DNA of 64,000 nucleotides from Epiperipatus broadwayi (Eukaryota; Onychophora; Udeonychophora; Euonychophora; Peripatidae). The notes beneath the pieces are model-generated. The model worked only from the letters and a program-made list of their open reading frames with translations, did not search any database and had not been told where the DNA came from. Where the stretch lies: the NCBI GenBank assembly GCA_028023455.1, contig JAQFVV010012416.1:667001-731000 (forward strand). The letters are read 5' to 3'. Each line of letters opens with the position of its first letter. Within the stretch, counting starts at the first letter, position 1. Both the position numbers and the translations under genes were made by a program. Below are positions 1 through 10,265 of the stretch, piece by piece.

Positions 1-502
1 TTAACATTTTTATATTTATTATTATTAATCACATCATATTCTAATTTTTTAAATTCATATTCAATTTCATTAAATAAGAATTCTTTATTCATTCCTATAT
101 CAATACTATTATTGTTAAATTTATCAATAATTAAGTCTTTTTTGTTTTTATATCTATAATTTGTTTACAAATATCAACATGTGTATTTGGTACATATTTA
201 AGCCCTTTATTTAAAATATTAATTTCATCTTTGTCAAAAACAGTATTTGTCAAATTAATTATAAACTTTTCTTTAAAACCATTATTACATGAATTTTTTC
301 TCTTAGATAAAACATTTTTATTCCAATTATTATTTTTTATATTATTTTTATTAAATAACAAATTAAGTTTTTTATTATGTCTATTAATTTTTTTTTTTTT
401 AAAAATTTCCATCTTATTATAGAAAATTTGGTTTAGCAAAAAATCTTCCCTAAATGTAATTAATTTGGTCAAATCAATATATAAATTCTTTATTTTCATC
501 AA
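1..502 (-). pseudogene. Penelope-like element, N-terminal part of the polyprotein, reading out of the window
   Basis: Read on the minus strand from about 502 toward 1, this gives a Lys/Asn/Ile-rich protein whose best conserved stretch, INLTNTVFDKDEINILNKGL followed by KYVPN, resembles the N-terminal block of Penelope-like polyproteins (an asparagine-leucine block, then a 'glutamate..leucine..L-x-KGL-x-F/Y-x-P' block) ahead of the reverse transcriptase. The frame breaks near 131-134 and continues in another frame to the window edge. It lies head to head with the plus-strand reverse transcriptase fragment that begins near 604, so the two halves diverge from a junction at about 503-603. The assignment rests on a motif resemblance I recognise, not on a search. 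Low-complexity AT-rich coding could mimic part of it. Confidence 0.5.
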
Positions 503-603
503 AAAATATTCCTTTTTAACATATAATATTTTAATAAATTTATGTAATATTTTCCTTTCCCATTTAAAAACTATATTATCTTTAAAAAAACTCTTAATAT
601 TAT

Positions 604-1880
604 ATAATTTTTTGAAAAATATTAAATTTAAAAATATTTATTTTGTTAAATTAGATATTATAAATATGTATAATAATGTTGATCCAGATATAGCTATTAA
701 TTATGCTTTGGAATTATACATTAATGATAAAAGTAAAAAATTAAAAATAGATTCTTATTTATTACATGAGATTTTATTGATTTGTAGTAAAAATTTGGTT
801 TTTAAATTTAAAGATAGGTTTTACGAACAGGTAAAAGGATTAAATATGGGGAGTTGCTTAAATGGGTTTTTGGCAGATGAATATATGAATAATTTTGAAA
901 AAGATTTTTTGGATTTGGATGTTGGTCCTTGTTTTTTTGTAAGATATGTTGATGACTATTTCATGGTTTTTAAAGGAAATAAAAGAAAAGCAAACGTTTT
1001 TTTTAAATTACATTAACAATAAAGAAAAAAATATTAAATTTACCATGGAAAAAGAAGTGGATAATAAAATTGAATATATGGATGTAAAAATTGAAAAAAT
1101 TATAGAAAATAATAAAATAAGCATTAATACATCTGTTTTTAGAAAAAAACATTTCATGGTCTGATTACTAACTGGTTTTCAGACATTGATAAACATTGTA
1201 AAATGAATATTATAAAAAAACGAATTAGAAGAGCAATATTGATATGTTCTAGTGATTTATTATTGGACAAAGAATTAGAATTGATAAAAAAGGAATGTTA
1301 TTTAAATGAATATCCAAATAAGATTATTGAAAAATTTTTTCAGATTATAATTTGAATTTAATTAAAAAGAAGATTAAAGGGGAAAATAAAATTAATAATA
1401 AAGTTAATAATATTAATAAAATTTACATAGGATTTAAAGTATCAAAAATATTTTTATTAGGATTAAAAATATTTGTAAAAAAATTAATAATAAATTTAAC
1501 ATTAAATTACTCCCAGTATATATATAAAAAAGAAAGATTTAAAAAAGCTGATTAATGTTAGTGAAAAAAATGATATGCTTGAAGCTATGAAAGGTGTATA
1601 TATGATAAAATGTTTAGACTGCTGGAATGTTGGTAAAAGTGTTTCTTATATTGGAAATACAAAAAATAAGTTAAGAACAAGATTAAAACAACATTTATCT
1701 GATAAAAAATCTGCAATTTTTTTTCATAAATGTAAATCTGGTCACATCAATTACAAAATAGAACTTTTAGAAACAGTAATTAATTATAAAGAAAGATTTT
1801 TAAAGGAAAATTTTTATATTAAGGAATTTAAACCATATATGAATAAAAAACTAATTGATTTTATAAAAAATAAAAACTAG
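604..1880 (+). pseudogene. Penelope-like element: reverse transcriptase plus GIY-YIG endonuclease, frameshifted
   Basis: The protein would copy element RNA into DNA at a nick made by its own GIY-YIG endonuclease. RT motif A is seen as FVKLDIINMYNNVD (about 637-678), motif B as GLNMGSCLNGFLADEYMNNFE, and the catalytic box as RYVDD, with YVDD at 944-955. A frameshift near 1000-1010 moves the reading into a second frame, with IKFTMEKEVDNKIEYMDVKI and TSVFRKKHF, a block that follows motif C in this family. Further shifts follow, then a C-terminal domain at 1575-1880 with GVYMIKCLDCWN, YIGNTKNKLRTRLKQH and a final 'KEFKPYMNKKL' tail. GVY...YIG plus the following Arg and His fit the GIY-YIG nuclease. 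The 5' part of the RT (fingers) is missing and replaced by the inverted fragment at 1-502. At least two frameshifts make it non-functional. Family assignment is confident; subfamily is not. Confidence 0.85.
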
Positions 1881-2012
1881 TCACATCATTTGCAAAAAAA
1901 TAGAACTTTTAGAAACAATAATTAATTATAAAGTAAGTTTAAAAAAGGAAAAATTTTTTATAGTAGGGAATTTAAACAATATAGGAATAAAAGGAAAAAA
2001 ACTAATTGATTG
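1881..2012 (+). repeat. Partial tandem duplication of the GIY-YIG C-terminus
   Basis: The segment starting TCACATCATTTGC repeats, with small indels, the end of the endonuclease domain at about 1741-1865: both carry TAGAACTTTTAGAAACA, TAATTAATTATAAAG and AAAAACTAATTGATT. The second copy follows the stop codon and is more decayed, so it is a local tandem duplication rather than a functional extension. Confidence 0.75.
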
Positions 2013-2284
2013 TTGTGGGTGATGGGACTGGTTTTGAGGTATTTTATCTAAATATAATTTAAACAGAGTGTTTTAAATAGAAGTTTAAATTGTAGGTTGT
2101 TTTAAATAGAGGAAGGTAATGTTCTAATGTTTTATATTAAATTTATGTCTTTAAAGGGAAAAAAGATTTTTTTTTTTTTAAAAAAGAATTTTTTATTTTG
2201 AGAAGATTTGAAATATATGTAGAGTTTAATGATTATATAATGTTTTATTTTATTTGTTTTATTATTTTTTGTATATTTTAGTGG

Positions 2285-2330
2285 CTTGAAAAAGACTATA
2301 AGGAAGTAAATAGTCGAAACGTTGCTCTTG
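2285..2330 (+). ncRNA. Degenerate hammerhead-like end motif of the Penelope-like element
   Basis: About 400 bases after the endonuclease stop there is a CTTGAAAAA block, then GACTAT (2294-2299) that pairs with ATAGTC (2310-2315), then GAAAC and GTTGC. This is the order of a type I hammerhead (CTGANGA, stem II, GAAA, short stem III), a motif known from Penelope terminal repeats. The 5' core is damaged (C3 and G8 equivalents changed), so self-cleavage is unlikely. Stem II is a perfect 6-bp match. Confidence 0.5.
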
Positions 2331-2761
2331 AAATTAAAATTCATATAGTCATAATAATAAAAAACAAGTTTTTTAAAGAAAATTGGTTTGTGATTTTATA
2401 TTTTGATGAATATTGTTTATACTGACTATTTTTAAAAGAAAAAAGAAGTTCAAGATTAAAGGTTATGCTGTGAAAAAAGATAAATGGTGATTTTAGTTTC
2501 AAACTCAGTAAACTACCGTGCTGGTATGTTAAATATTGGAGAATTTCTCGTCCATGATCATTTATTTTGGAAATTATCTTGTACTAGTAAAAACAGCAAT
2601 GAATTTACCAAGTTTGATTTCTTTTATGACAAATCAAAGGGCCTGTTTTCACTGCATAGTAAGCACTTCTTTGCAGCCATTACGTTCATTTACGATGGAA
2701 AAATTAAAAAAAAAAATATTATTTATATTTATAATTCAATTTACATAAAAATCTAAGTAGT
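2323..2761. other. No gene recognised
   Basis: This stretch holds the outer 3' end of the Penelope-like element (to roughly 2400) and then unassigned AT-rich sequence. Two overlapping short open frames at 2484-2756 have no recognisable domain. Confidence 0.4.
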
Positions 2762-3165
2762 AACTGAAATACAGGCTTGCTATATACCTGTATCAATATA
2801 TGTAATATATAAGATATATGAGCAAAATCTTGGCCACACGGTGGCCTTTGAGCGTTCCATCATCAAAGTTTCAATTGGATGGACGGTTGAAGAGTTGGAA
2901 TGTGGAGTGGATTAAAGCTTGTCCATTAAAGTATGAAGATTGGCTATCTTAATATATATCTGAGCACTTATAGCATATATGTGTAGAGATGATAATCTGG
3001 ACCAACTGATGATTGCTGGTTTAGCATGAAATACGGATATTGGTGATTATTTATCTTTTTGACATATATGTGTTCAAGTGTATCAGTGTTATGAGATAGA
3101 GTGGAGAGTGGTGGGTTGTGTGAAAGTCTGTGCTCATATACTCTATATAAAAATCTAAGATACAT
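2762..3165 (-). repeat. Dispersed repeat family A, copy 1 (core inverted relative to its flank)
   Basis: The core matches, in reverse, the copy at 43,577-44,035 and also copies at 10,266-11,540 and 24,255-24,535. Diagnostic blocks on the minus strand are CATCAGTTGGTCCAGATTA-like, TTTAATGGACA-GCTT and CACTCCAACTCTTCAACC. The leading flank (2762-2826: AACTGAAA, TATATACCTGTATC, AATATATAAGATAT) is the same and in the same orientation as the flank at 43,577-43,641, although the core behind it is inverted. It encodes nothing recognisable. Confidence 0.8.
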
Positions 3166-3733
3166 TAAAAAAAAAGATTTATTGAATAATCAGTAATACT
3201 TCCTTTTGGCAGTTTTTAATAGTGGTAATAGTATAAAAAATGTAATACTGTATTATATATAATTTATTAAACATAAAATGGCTACAGTATATTCAGAAAT
3301 ATGATTCTTTATTTATATTTAACTATAAATTATATATCATGTGATCGAATACTTTCTCTCCCCATCTTTCACTAAGAAAATTGACTCTGCATCTTAATAA
3401 AAGTAGATCTAATTAGAAAGGTTTATATGTTAAGCATAGTTCATTAAACTTAATTTATAGCGGCAAGATTCAATTTCCAAAAAAAAAACTCAGGTTTATT
3501 AGTTAAGATAAATCCTACAAGTTTATATATTAGTTGACACAATTTATGAACAGTACTTTCTTGTGACAAATACGTTTAATTTATTGTTTTCTCTTTTAAT
3601 AACATAGTGTTTTATATTTATAATCGCTAAGATCTTATTTATTTTTCTGTAAATGAAGTTATAAAGTTAATCTTGAATATGCAAAACTAAAAATTATATA
3701 TTAAGCAAAATAATCTGATCTTCGATTAATAAA
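3166..3733. other. Unassigned AT-rich sequence
   Basis: No coding, RNA or repeat feature recognised. Confidence 0.4.
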
Positions 3734-4367
3734 CAGAGGCGGATTAAGTGGTAAGCGGCCGCGTAGGGTCCCGGAAGACTAAGAACCCCCGAAGTCTAAA
3801 ATGTCTTTTCATTAGGATTCAATGAAAATTATTTTTTTCTATACAATCAATCCTCCTATAACGCTGTATTATTTAAGCCTTTGAAGGGAGTTTATTTAAG
3901 TTTTGGCGGGATTCTAACTTTTAACTGAACATCAAGGGGTGCAACTAGTATAGCATAAATAGGCCCAAATTAAGTAAATATACATATTTTTAATTACACA
4001 AAAAATTAGATCCTCCCAAAATAATAGTTTGATTTAAATTTAAATACTCTGCTTTTGAAAAAATTATCGTAAATAAATTTTGCTGTTTTCTTGAAGCTGA
4101 TTTATCTTCAAATGCCTTTATTTGTGCCTCAAGACGATTCAAGAGGCATAAGTTTTACAATGCAATCAACAAGAATCATTACAAAGAAATTTAGGGAGTG
4201 TCGGTGCGTGTCAAGCGCATCCGCACCCATACACTTGATTCAATGCATATGATTTTGAACATTCAAGTATAAATGTATGGATAGGTGAGTGGAATATTAA
4301 TAGTTCCAGAAGTGCAGTGACACAAAATTCACCTGCCCTTCCAAATTTTGATTGGAGATAGGTAAAA
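3734..4367 (+). mobile_element. hAT-type DNA transposon, left end and internal non-coding remnant
   Basis: CAGAGGCGGATTAAG at 3734 has the form of the terminal inverted repeat of hAT elements related to ZMYM-type transposases. It is followed by a GC-rich subterminal block (GCGGCCGCGTAGGGTCCC) that stands out from its AT-rich surroundings. It lies upstream of, and in the same orientation as, the transposase C-terminus at 4368-4655. No matching right end was found; LINE sequence follows, so the element is truncated. The flank TTAATAAA would be the 8-bp target site on the left. Confidence 0.55.
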
Positions 4368-4655
4368 ATGAATTTTCTTTATCTTAACGCCAAAGAAATG
4401 TCTCGCACATTTACGACTGTTGAAATATTATTGAAGTTTTTTTCAATAATTCCCTTATCTAATGCGTCAGGAGAAAGATCGATTTCCGTTTTAAAGCTTG
4501 CAAAAAAATATTTAAGGAGTACTATGGGAGAAGAAAGATTAAATAATATGGCCATTCTGTATATAGAATAGAGCAGGAAATTTTAAGCCGAATTGACACT
4601 GCAAAAATAATAGATGAACATGCAAGAAATAAAGCAAGACGGAAAATAAAAATAA
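4368..4655 (+). pseudogene. hAT transposase C-terminal dimerisation domain (hATC), broken
   Basis: The frame from 4368 gives FTTVEILLKFFSIIPLSNAS, GERSISVLKLAKKYLRSTMG and EERLNNMAILYIE. This is the conserved C-terminal hATC block (the 'LP-SNASGERSFS-LK-IK-YLRSTM-EERL-LA-L-IE' pattern) through which hAT transposases dimerise. A +1 shift at about 4568 carries the reading on through EILSRIDTAKIIDEHARNKA and RRKI, the expected end of such proteins. The catalytic RNase H-like core upstream is missing or too decayed to see. The next feature is an unrelated LINE remnant. Confidence 0.85.
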
Positions 4656-4659
4656 AAAA

Positions 4660-5500
4660 AAATAGAAAGGATAGTGAAAGATGTGGATGGAGAATGAATG
4701 ATAAGAATAAGTTACAAGAATATAAAATAAAAGTAGAAGAAATCATGGAAGAGTTTGTTGAGAATGAATATAAGGACTGGTGTGGTGAAGTAAAAAAAAT
4801 GGCAAATAGGATTTTAGGTGAGAATATTCAGAAAGAGTAAAAATAATAGAAAAGTAAGAATTAATAAAAGTGTAAAAGAGATTTAAAAAAAAGCATGCAG
4901 AGAATATAAATATACTATTAAAAACAAAAAGTAAAAAAGATATTAAGATTAAATGGGGAAAATGCAGAGAATATAAATGTGCTATTGAAAACAAAGAAAG
5001 TAAAAATGATTTAACATTAAATGGGAAAACTATTTTAAAAAAAAGAAGTTAGCTAAAATAAATTGAAATTAAATAGTAAATTATTGGACGATATTAATAA
5101 AAGTGGTAGAGATGGGAATAAAAAATAATTGGAAATGTATTAAAAAAAGAAATGTAGGGGAGAGAAAATAGTATTACTAAATGATGAGGTAAAATAGTGT
5201 AGCTCTAGAAAAGAATTAGAGACAATCTTAAATAAATATGTAATGGATATAGAAAAGAATTAGAGGCAATCTTAAATAAATATGTAATGGATATAGAGAA
5301 AATGTTAGATGTGAAGAACAGAATGATAACAAACATAAAATCACATAGCAATGGAAATATTAGTTTTACAGAAAATGAATTGAAAGAGGCAGAGAACATG
5401 TTGAAAAGTGGAAAGACAAGAGATTTAGATGGATGGGCAGCAGAGATGGTGATAAATCTGGGAATAGTAAAAATTAAATTTCATGTTTTAATAAGATCAC
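4660..5500 (+). pseudogene. Decayed LINE ORF2, linker and start of the reverse transcriptase
   Basis: Translated segments include YKIKVEEIMEEFVENEYKDW followed by CGEVKKMANRILGENI, a helical linker of the kind found between endonuclease and RT. From 5287 come NISFTENELKEAENMLKSGK and TRDLDGWAAEMV, matching the 'I-T-E-E-E-V-K-A-I-x-x-L-K-x-G-K-A-P-G-x-D-G-I' block at the start of non-LTR reverse transcriptases. Many stops and frameshifts lie between. It is a different lineage from the RTE copies at 26-29 and 56-59 kb. Moderate confidence in LINE origin, low in clade. Confidence 0.5.
5207..5294 (+). repeat. Two-copy 44-bp tandem repeat inside the LINE remnant
   Basis: Units beginning AGAAAAGAATTAGAG at 5207 and 5251 differ by one base in the part checked. 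44 is not a multiple of three, so the duplication shifts the reading frame. Confidence 0.8.
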
Positions 5501-5939
5501 AGAAAGCAGAATTTTCAAAAATTCCAGTCATTTTTTGATAAACACCCCTTGTATGTATATATTTCCATGAATTGTTATTATAGTGAAGAATAGAAATGAG
5601 TAGATAACATCCATGTAAATAGAGATAATCTTTAACCTTTGATGTTTCCAATAAATTATCTTTTACTACTAACTGCCAATCACTGAGGCTAAAAAAGGTT
5701 TTTCATTAACCTATAATAGTTCTTTTTTTGGACTTTTTTGCATGTACGTATATATTTACATACATTTTTTGTGCATTCAGTTTTTTTGACCTTAAAATAA
5801 CTAGAAATCAATGTAAGCTGGATTATTGTATGTCCAAAAAACCATATAAATCAAGAGTTCCAATGTCACACAAAATGGCAGGTTTGAAGTTTTTCTTATT
5901 TAGAAATTGCAAATATTCATAGGATAAAGACAAAAATAT
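5501..5939. other. Unassigned AT-rich sequence
   Basis: No supported gene. A short open frame at 5728-5922 has no recognisable domain. Confidence 0.35.
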
Positions 5940-6560
5940 TGAAATATATTCAAATGAATTGTTAAATGTTGGCTACAATTATAATCATATATATAATGTT
6001 ATTAGAGATTTTAATACAAAATATAAGAATAACAATTTTAATAATAATAATATTGATTTTTCTGCTAATAAAAAAATATGAATATCAATACCATATATTT
6101 TGAATGATCAAGTAAGTTTTATAAAAAAAAATTTATAAAGGTATATGTGATATTGCATTTTACACACCTCCTACATTAAACAAATTAATAAATAACTCTG
6201 AAGATAAAACCTCATTTATAAATACAAATTGTGTCATTTATAAATGGATATGTAGGTGTGGTATTGGACATATAGGTGAATCGAGATGTACATTGGAAAA
6301 AAGAACTAAAGAGCACTTGCTGTTATTAAAACGAGTTCAGAAATCGAAACAAAATTGTAAAGTAGATTATAATATTTCAGCATCTGTTTTTATGACCATA
6401 ATTAGTCATGTATTTATGTTTTTGACTTCAATTTTAATAATGTAAAAATATTGCAAATTGAAAAAAATAACAATAAAAGGAAAATAAAGGAAGCTATGCT
6501 AATATACGAATACAAACATGACTTAATTAACAGGCAGGCAGCAAAACATTAAGATCATGG
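5940..6560 (+). pseudogene. Second Penelope-like element, C-terminal GIY-YIG region, decayed
   Basis: Reading across several frames gives AFYTPPTLNKLI, VIYKWICRCGIGHIGES, RCTLEKRTKEHLLLLKR and, at 6484-6552, KIKEAMLIYEYKHDLINRQA. These match the C-terminal part of Penelope polyproteins: a linker, the VYKI-C-C-x-YIGET-RxLxxRxxEH core of the GIY-YIG nuclease, and the terminal 'IKEA-x-I-x-K..LNRD' block. Here YIG has become HIG, and several stops and frameshifts interrupt the frame. It differs from the copy at 604-1880 in sequence and codon content, so it is a separate lineage. Confidence 0.8.
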
Positions 6561-6780
6561 AATTGTGGGAAGGTTAGCCTTTCAAAGTATTAGTTGACAA
6601 AGATTACTAGGATAATTGAAAGCTCTCCTAAGTGGATAAAAATTTTTAATTATCTAATTACTGTATTTATAAATATTTAATTATATAATTACATATATTG
6701 TTTTGAAAAAATACAGACAGCGAATAATAATATTACTACATTTACATATATATATATAGCATATAAAAGCGATTTACCCG

Positions 6781-6808
6781 CTGATGAAGAAGCTGCAAAA
6801 ACCAAAAC
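6781..6808 (+). ncRNA. Hammerhead-like motif downstream of the second Penelope-like copy
   Basis: CTGATGAAGAAGCTGC followed by AAAAACCAAAAC keeps a canonical CTGATGA box and ends in CAAAAC where GAAAC is expected. Stem II pairing is weak. Its position about 220 bases after the end of the GIY-YIG region is the same relative place as the motif at 2285. Confidence 0.35.
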
Positions 6809-6907
6809 AATTAAATGGGCCGAGCGCTATAAATTGAAATAATATTAAAACTTCAATGCAGCATCTACAGTGTTTTTATTTTGTTCTATGAAAATTGACT
6901 AATCTCT

Positions 6908-6982
6908 GCACAAGGTGTTTCAGTCGTCAACTGCACAAGTTGTTTCAGTCGTCAACTGCACAAGTTGTTTCAGTCGTCAACT
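6908..6982 (+). repeat. 25-bp minisatellite, three copies
   Basis: Units start with CAAG(G/T)TGTTTCAGTCGTC at 6911, 6936 and 6961 and are almost identical. Confidence 0.9.
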
Positions 6983-8119
6983 ACTCTTATCAAGTATCTT
7001 AAAAACGACTGATTATCCCACACCAATTCATCAACGCTATTCTTATTTAAATATCAGTAATATCATCTATTTAATGTTAAGGTTTAAATATACAAATTAG
7101 CAGTATTATTTCATAAATTCTGTTTAAAATGAATCAGTAATGTACAAAGCAGAGTTATGTAGAACTCATTTTTCACAAAGAACATTACACAAATAAGCAT
7201 CTAAATATGCAATAAACTATTAATCACATCTGCAAATATGAGATATATTAGTCCAGATATGAAAATTTCAATATTCTACAGTATTTTCTATTTATATGTT
7301 CAAACTTTAACCAATAGATTGTATTAATGGTATTTATATAATAATGTTGCAATGTTGATGTGGTTGCTGGTCATTTCAAAATTACTTCATAACAATGACT
7401 GATGCTTGTAACATATGTACAAATTGTCCAATTTATGCATCATGTGGTAATATTCAGATAGAATTAAATTAAAAAATACTATAGTGGTGCATTAAAGTTT
7501 TTACATAATACCAATTTATTTTATATTTACAAGGTTGATTAAATATTATTCAGGCTGGTCGATACTGATGTAAGCTGGCTATAACTATTATTGATTTTTT
7601 TATTTTGATATAATGAATATTGCAGAGTTTAATCCAGAGTATTTTGATTATTATAGTTATTCTATCTGATTATATATATTCTAAATGTTTATTTCTTTTT
7701 TTATCAAAAACTGTAATTCTTAAAAATTCATTATAATCGAGTTTTGTGAAAAGGTAACCATAGAAGTTCAAACATTTTATAATGCACTAAGCATGTTTTC
7801 AGCATATTACTGCCATAATCATAATACTGTTTAAAGTTTAGCAATTAGAACTATACCCACTTATATAGATGTAGTTATATCCATGGGAATTTTCCAACAC
7901 ACATACTTGTACAACAAAGACAAACAGAATAATGAATACAAATCAACATTTTTCAAACATGAACTCACCATGGGTCACACTTTCTCTCCCAACGACATGG
8001 GAACAATCTGTTACCAAGAGAGAGGACCAAAAAAAGAAAATATAATGAGGTGGGCTATCACATAGGATCCACCTTCCATCAACTGAAAAGATCCATATGT
8101 TCCATGTGAAACATTTAAA
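6983..8119. other. Mostly unassigned AT-rich sequence
   Basis: Near 7550-7680, GTAAGCTGGCTATAAC and nearby blocks resemble the arm of the foldback at 46,953-47,532, suggesting a decayed relative. The open frame at 7883-8065 is less AT-biased than its surroundings but encodes no domain I recognise. Confidence 0.35.
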
Positions 8120-8124
8120 TGTTG

Positions 8125-8175
8125 TATAAAGAGCTTATTAAATTAAGTCATGTGACATCTGACGATTTTTTTGTA
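8125..8175 (+). repeat. Fragment of the hammerhead foldback family (outer end)
   Basis: AGCTTATTAAATTAAGTCAT then GTGACATCTGAC and TTTTTTTGTAA match the outer end of the foldback at 54,460-54,500 and the outer end at 32,340-32,391. Confidence 0.7.
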
Positions 8176-8371
8176 ACATTTAAATGCTGTATTTGTATAT
8201 TCAGCCTTATTTATTAAGCCATATATATATATAGACATAATTCTAACTGCTACAGTTTAAACAGTACTATGATTCAGGTAGTAATTTTCCAAAAGCATGC
8301 TTAATGTATTATAAAACTTTTAAAATTCATTGTATATCTCTTCATATTACCTGATATATATATATATATAA

Positions 8372-8470
8372 GAAGGTTGCCTTGACAACAGTTTGAGATT
8401 GTTTATTATTGATATTGAAATGGTCTAAGTGTTGACTGGTTTTAATAATATATGTATATGTGTATGTATA
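8372..8470 (+). repeat. Dispersed repeat shared with 47,545-47,640
   Basis: GGTTGCCTTGACAACAGTTT followed by a short spacer, GTCTAA, TGTTGTC/TGTTGAC and ATATATGTGTATGT occur at both places in the same order. No coding potential. Confidence 0.65.
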
Positions 8471-8479
8471 AAGATAGTT

Positions 8480-8690
8480 TAATGGAGCTAGGAAAAAATA
8501 TATAAATAGAATAGATGATGATAGATGGACAGTTCCTAAAGTCAGTAAAAAAAATATTGGAAAAATACTACACATAAGAAGAATGATGATAAAAAAGCTT
8601 ATTAGAATGATGTGGAGAAGAGAAATTATTGATTCATGAAATTGGATTAAACTTAGAGATTTTCATTTTGCAGTGGATTGATAATGATTA
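8480..8690 (+). mobile_element. RTE LINE 3'-end fragment, strongly diverged
   Basis: The sequence GATGATAGATGGACAGTTCC, then GATGTGGAGAAGAGA and TTGCAGTGGATTGATAATGA, follows the 3' end of the RTE element at 56-59 kb (plus-sense order). It is 5'-truncated and has internal deletions; only the end of the C-terminal domain and 3' tail remain. Confidence 0.7.
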
Positions 8691-8736
8691 ATAATAATGT
8701 TGATAATATTTTTTATCTAGAAAAAGTATTGTGGTG

Positions 8737-8900
8737 CAACAGTTGAACATCTGATTACTATGCTTAAAACTTGTATTTGAATCCAGGCCAGGTAACATTT
8801 GAATCTTTTTTCAGATTTTAGTCATAATTAAAGATTTTATTTTAGATCAAAGTCAACCAAACTAATCATCTTATATAGGTCAGTAAATAAATACCTTTTC
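8737..8900 (+). mobile_element. tRNA-derived SINE, second family (SINE-B), copy 1
   Basis: TATTGTGGTGCAACAGTTGA and TTTGAATCCAGGCCAGGTAA resemble the A-box and B-box parts of a tRNA-derived head. The tail GGTCAGTAAATAAATACC matches the tail of the copies at 21,665-21,830 and 59,100-59,160. The copies differ widely, so the family is old. Confidence 0.6.
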
Positions 8901-9576
8901 TTATTTAGAGAACAATATAACAATGAAATCGTCATCAACTTTTCTGTGTCAAACCTAGTGAGTAATGCTTCCTTTTTTATTATTTCTCTATGGAGGCAAT
9001 GGGGACGGTACACTGATCTTTACGTTGCATTGGACTATTTAAAGAATTTAAAGGTTGTTCTATCGTTTACCTTTATCAATGCTTTGAGCATATGTAGTTT
9101 ATTTATAACATATATTATGAATGTGTGTAAATGTGAATGTGTAACCAAATAAATATACATATGTTAATGTGTAAATATCATAAAGTTTAAATACATATTT
9201 TTGGCCTTGGTATTTTCAAGGCTGAGTATTTCAGCCTTGAACATTACACTCTTAATATTTCAGCTAAAGATTTTGTTTTGATATGATATTGAGATCTCAT
9301 AATTAACAACGATAAGTTTAATTGGAAAATTCAATGATGCTCACATATAATGATGTATGTATTAGAATCTGATGATCAGCCTGAATTTTAGCTTTCTATT
9401 CTTTACATAGATACTTTTCATATTTCAATTACTATCGAGATATAGGTAAAATATATGTATAAGTAATTATTTTCAAGCTTATAAATTATGTCATTACTTC
9501 ATTCTTAAGAAGCAAAATAGATTTAATTATAACTCAGCACGTATCATAATTTCTTAATAACAATTCGTTAGACTAT
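8901..9576. other. Unassigned sequence
   Basis: No supported gene; the short open frame at 8946-9152 has no recognisable domain. Confidence 0.35.
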
Positions 9577-9681
9577 TTTTTTCCCCCATGTGTCATAGCA
9601 TCAGCCGGGAAGTGAACCTGCTAAACCGGGACAACTGCTTGTAAAGCAGCTGTCGCTGATTTCTCGACCACCAATGCTTGA
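9577..9681 (-). mobile_element. tRNA-derived SINE (SINE-A) with 11-bp target duplication
   Basis: On the minus strand the element reads GTCAAGCATTGGTGGTCGAG (A box TGGTCGAGA), then a long-variable-arm tRNA body, the B box GGTTCACTTCC, GGCTGATGCTATGAC and an A-rich tail. The exact direct repeat CGTTAGACTAT flanks it at 9566-9576 and 9682-9692. The body resembles a class II (Leu/Ser-type) tRNA, and the element is only about 105 bp long. Confidence 0.9.
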
Positions 9682-9865
9682 CGTTAGACTATATTTAAGA
9701 GCTATTTAATTAGAATGACAGCAATTGGAAAATTTTCTATACAGTTAAATTGCATTTGGGTTAAACAATCTTTAAAAATCTCATTGCTGGGCAAAACTTA
9801 TTCCAAATGGCTGATTGCTATAAAAGCCACAATGAAAAAGAAGAGCTAACTCGCTAAACTTGACA

Positions 9866-10004
9866 ATTGCCAAGAGGTGAACAGTTTGGGTGCTTTTACT
9901 TACCAAATAATAACTAAATACTATTTTACCAATCATTGCCAAAAGGTGACCATTTGGTCACTTTCACCCACCAAATAATAAGAGCCAAATATTATTTTAC
10001 CAAT
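9866..10004 (+). repeat. Two-copy 69-bp tandem repeat
   Basis: ATTGCCAAGAGGTGA at 9866 and ATTGCCAAAAGGTGA at 9935 begin two imperfect units that share CCAAATAATAA and TATTTTACCAATC. No coding potential. Confidence 0.75.
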
Positions 10005-10265
10005 CAGCATTAGATTTTTTAGTGAATTTCATTGGCTGTGAACTGGGATAATTGGTTGAAACCTAATTGAAATTTTACTTGACTTTGATTTGAGTCTCAG
10101 ATCATGATTTAAACAGGTGGATGCAATTCCAAAAACTTTGTGAGGCCACTTAGACAATCCCAATATCAATAATAATCAACAATCTCAACCGATTGACTAA
10201 TTTGAATAATTACCTATAAACCCATTTAACCTTGAGCATTATTACACTGATTATGCATACATATA

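Noticed and set aside
6983-8119. A CRISPR-like or other prokaryotic repeat system
   Set aside because: No regularly spaced repeat with unique spacers occurs anywhere in the window, and the context is clearly eukaryotic.
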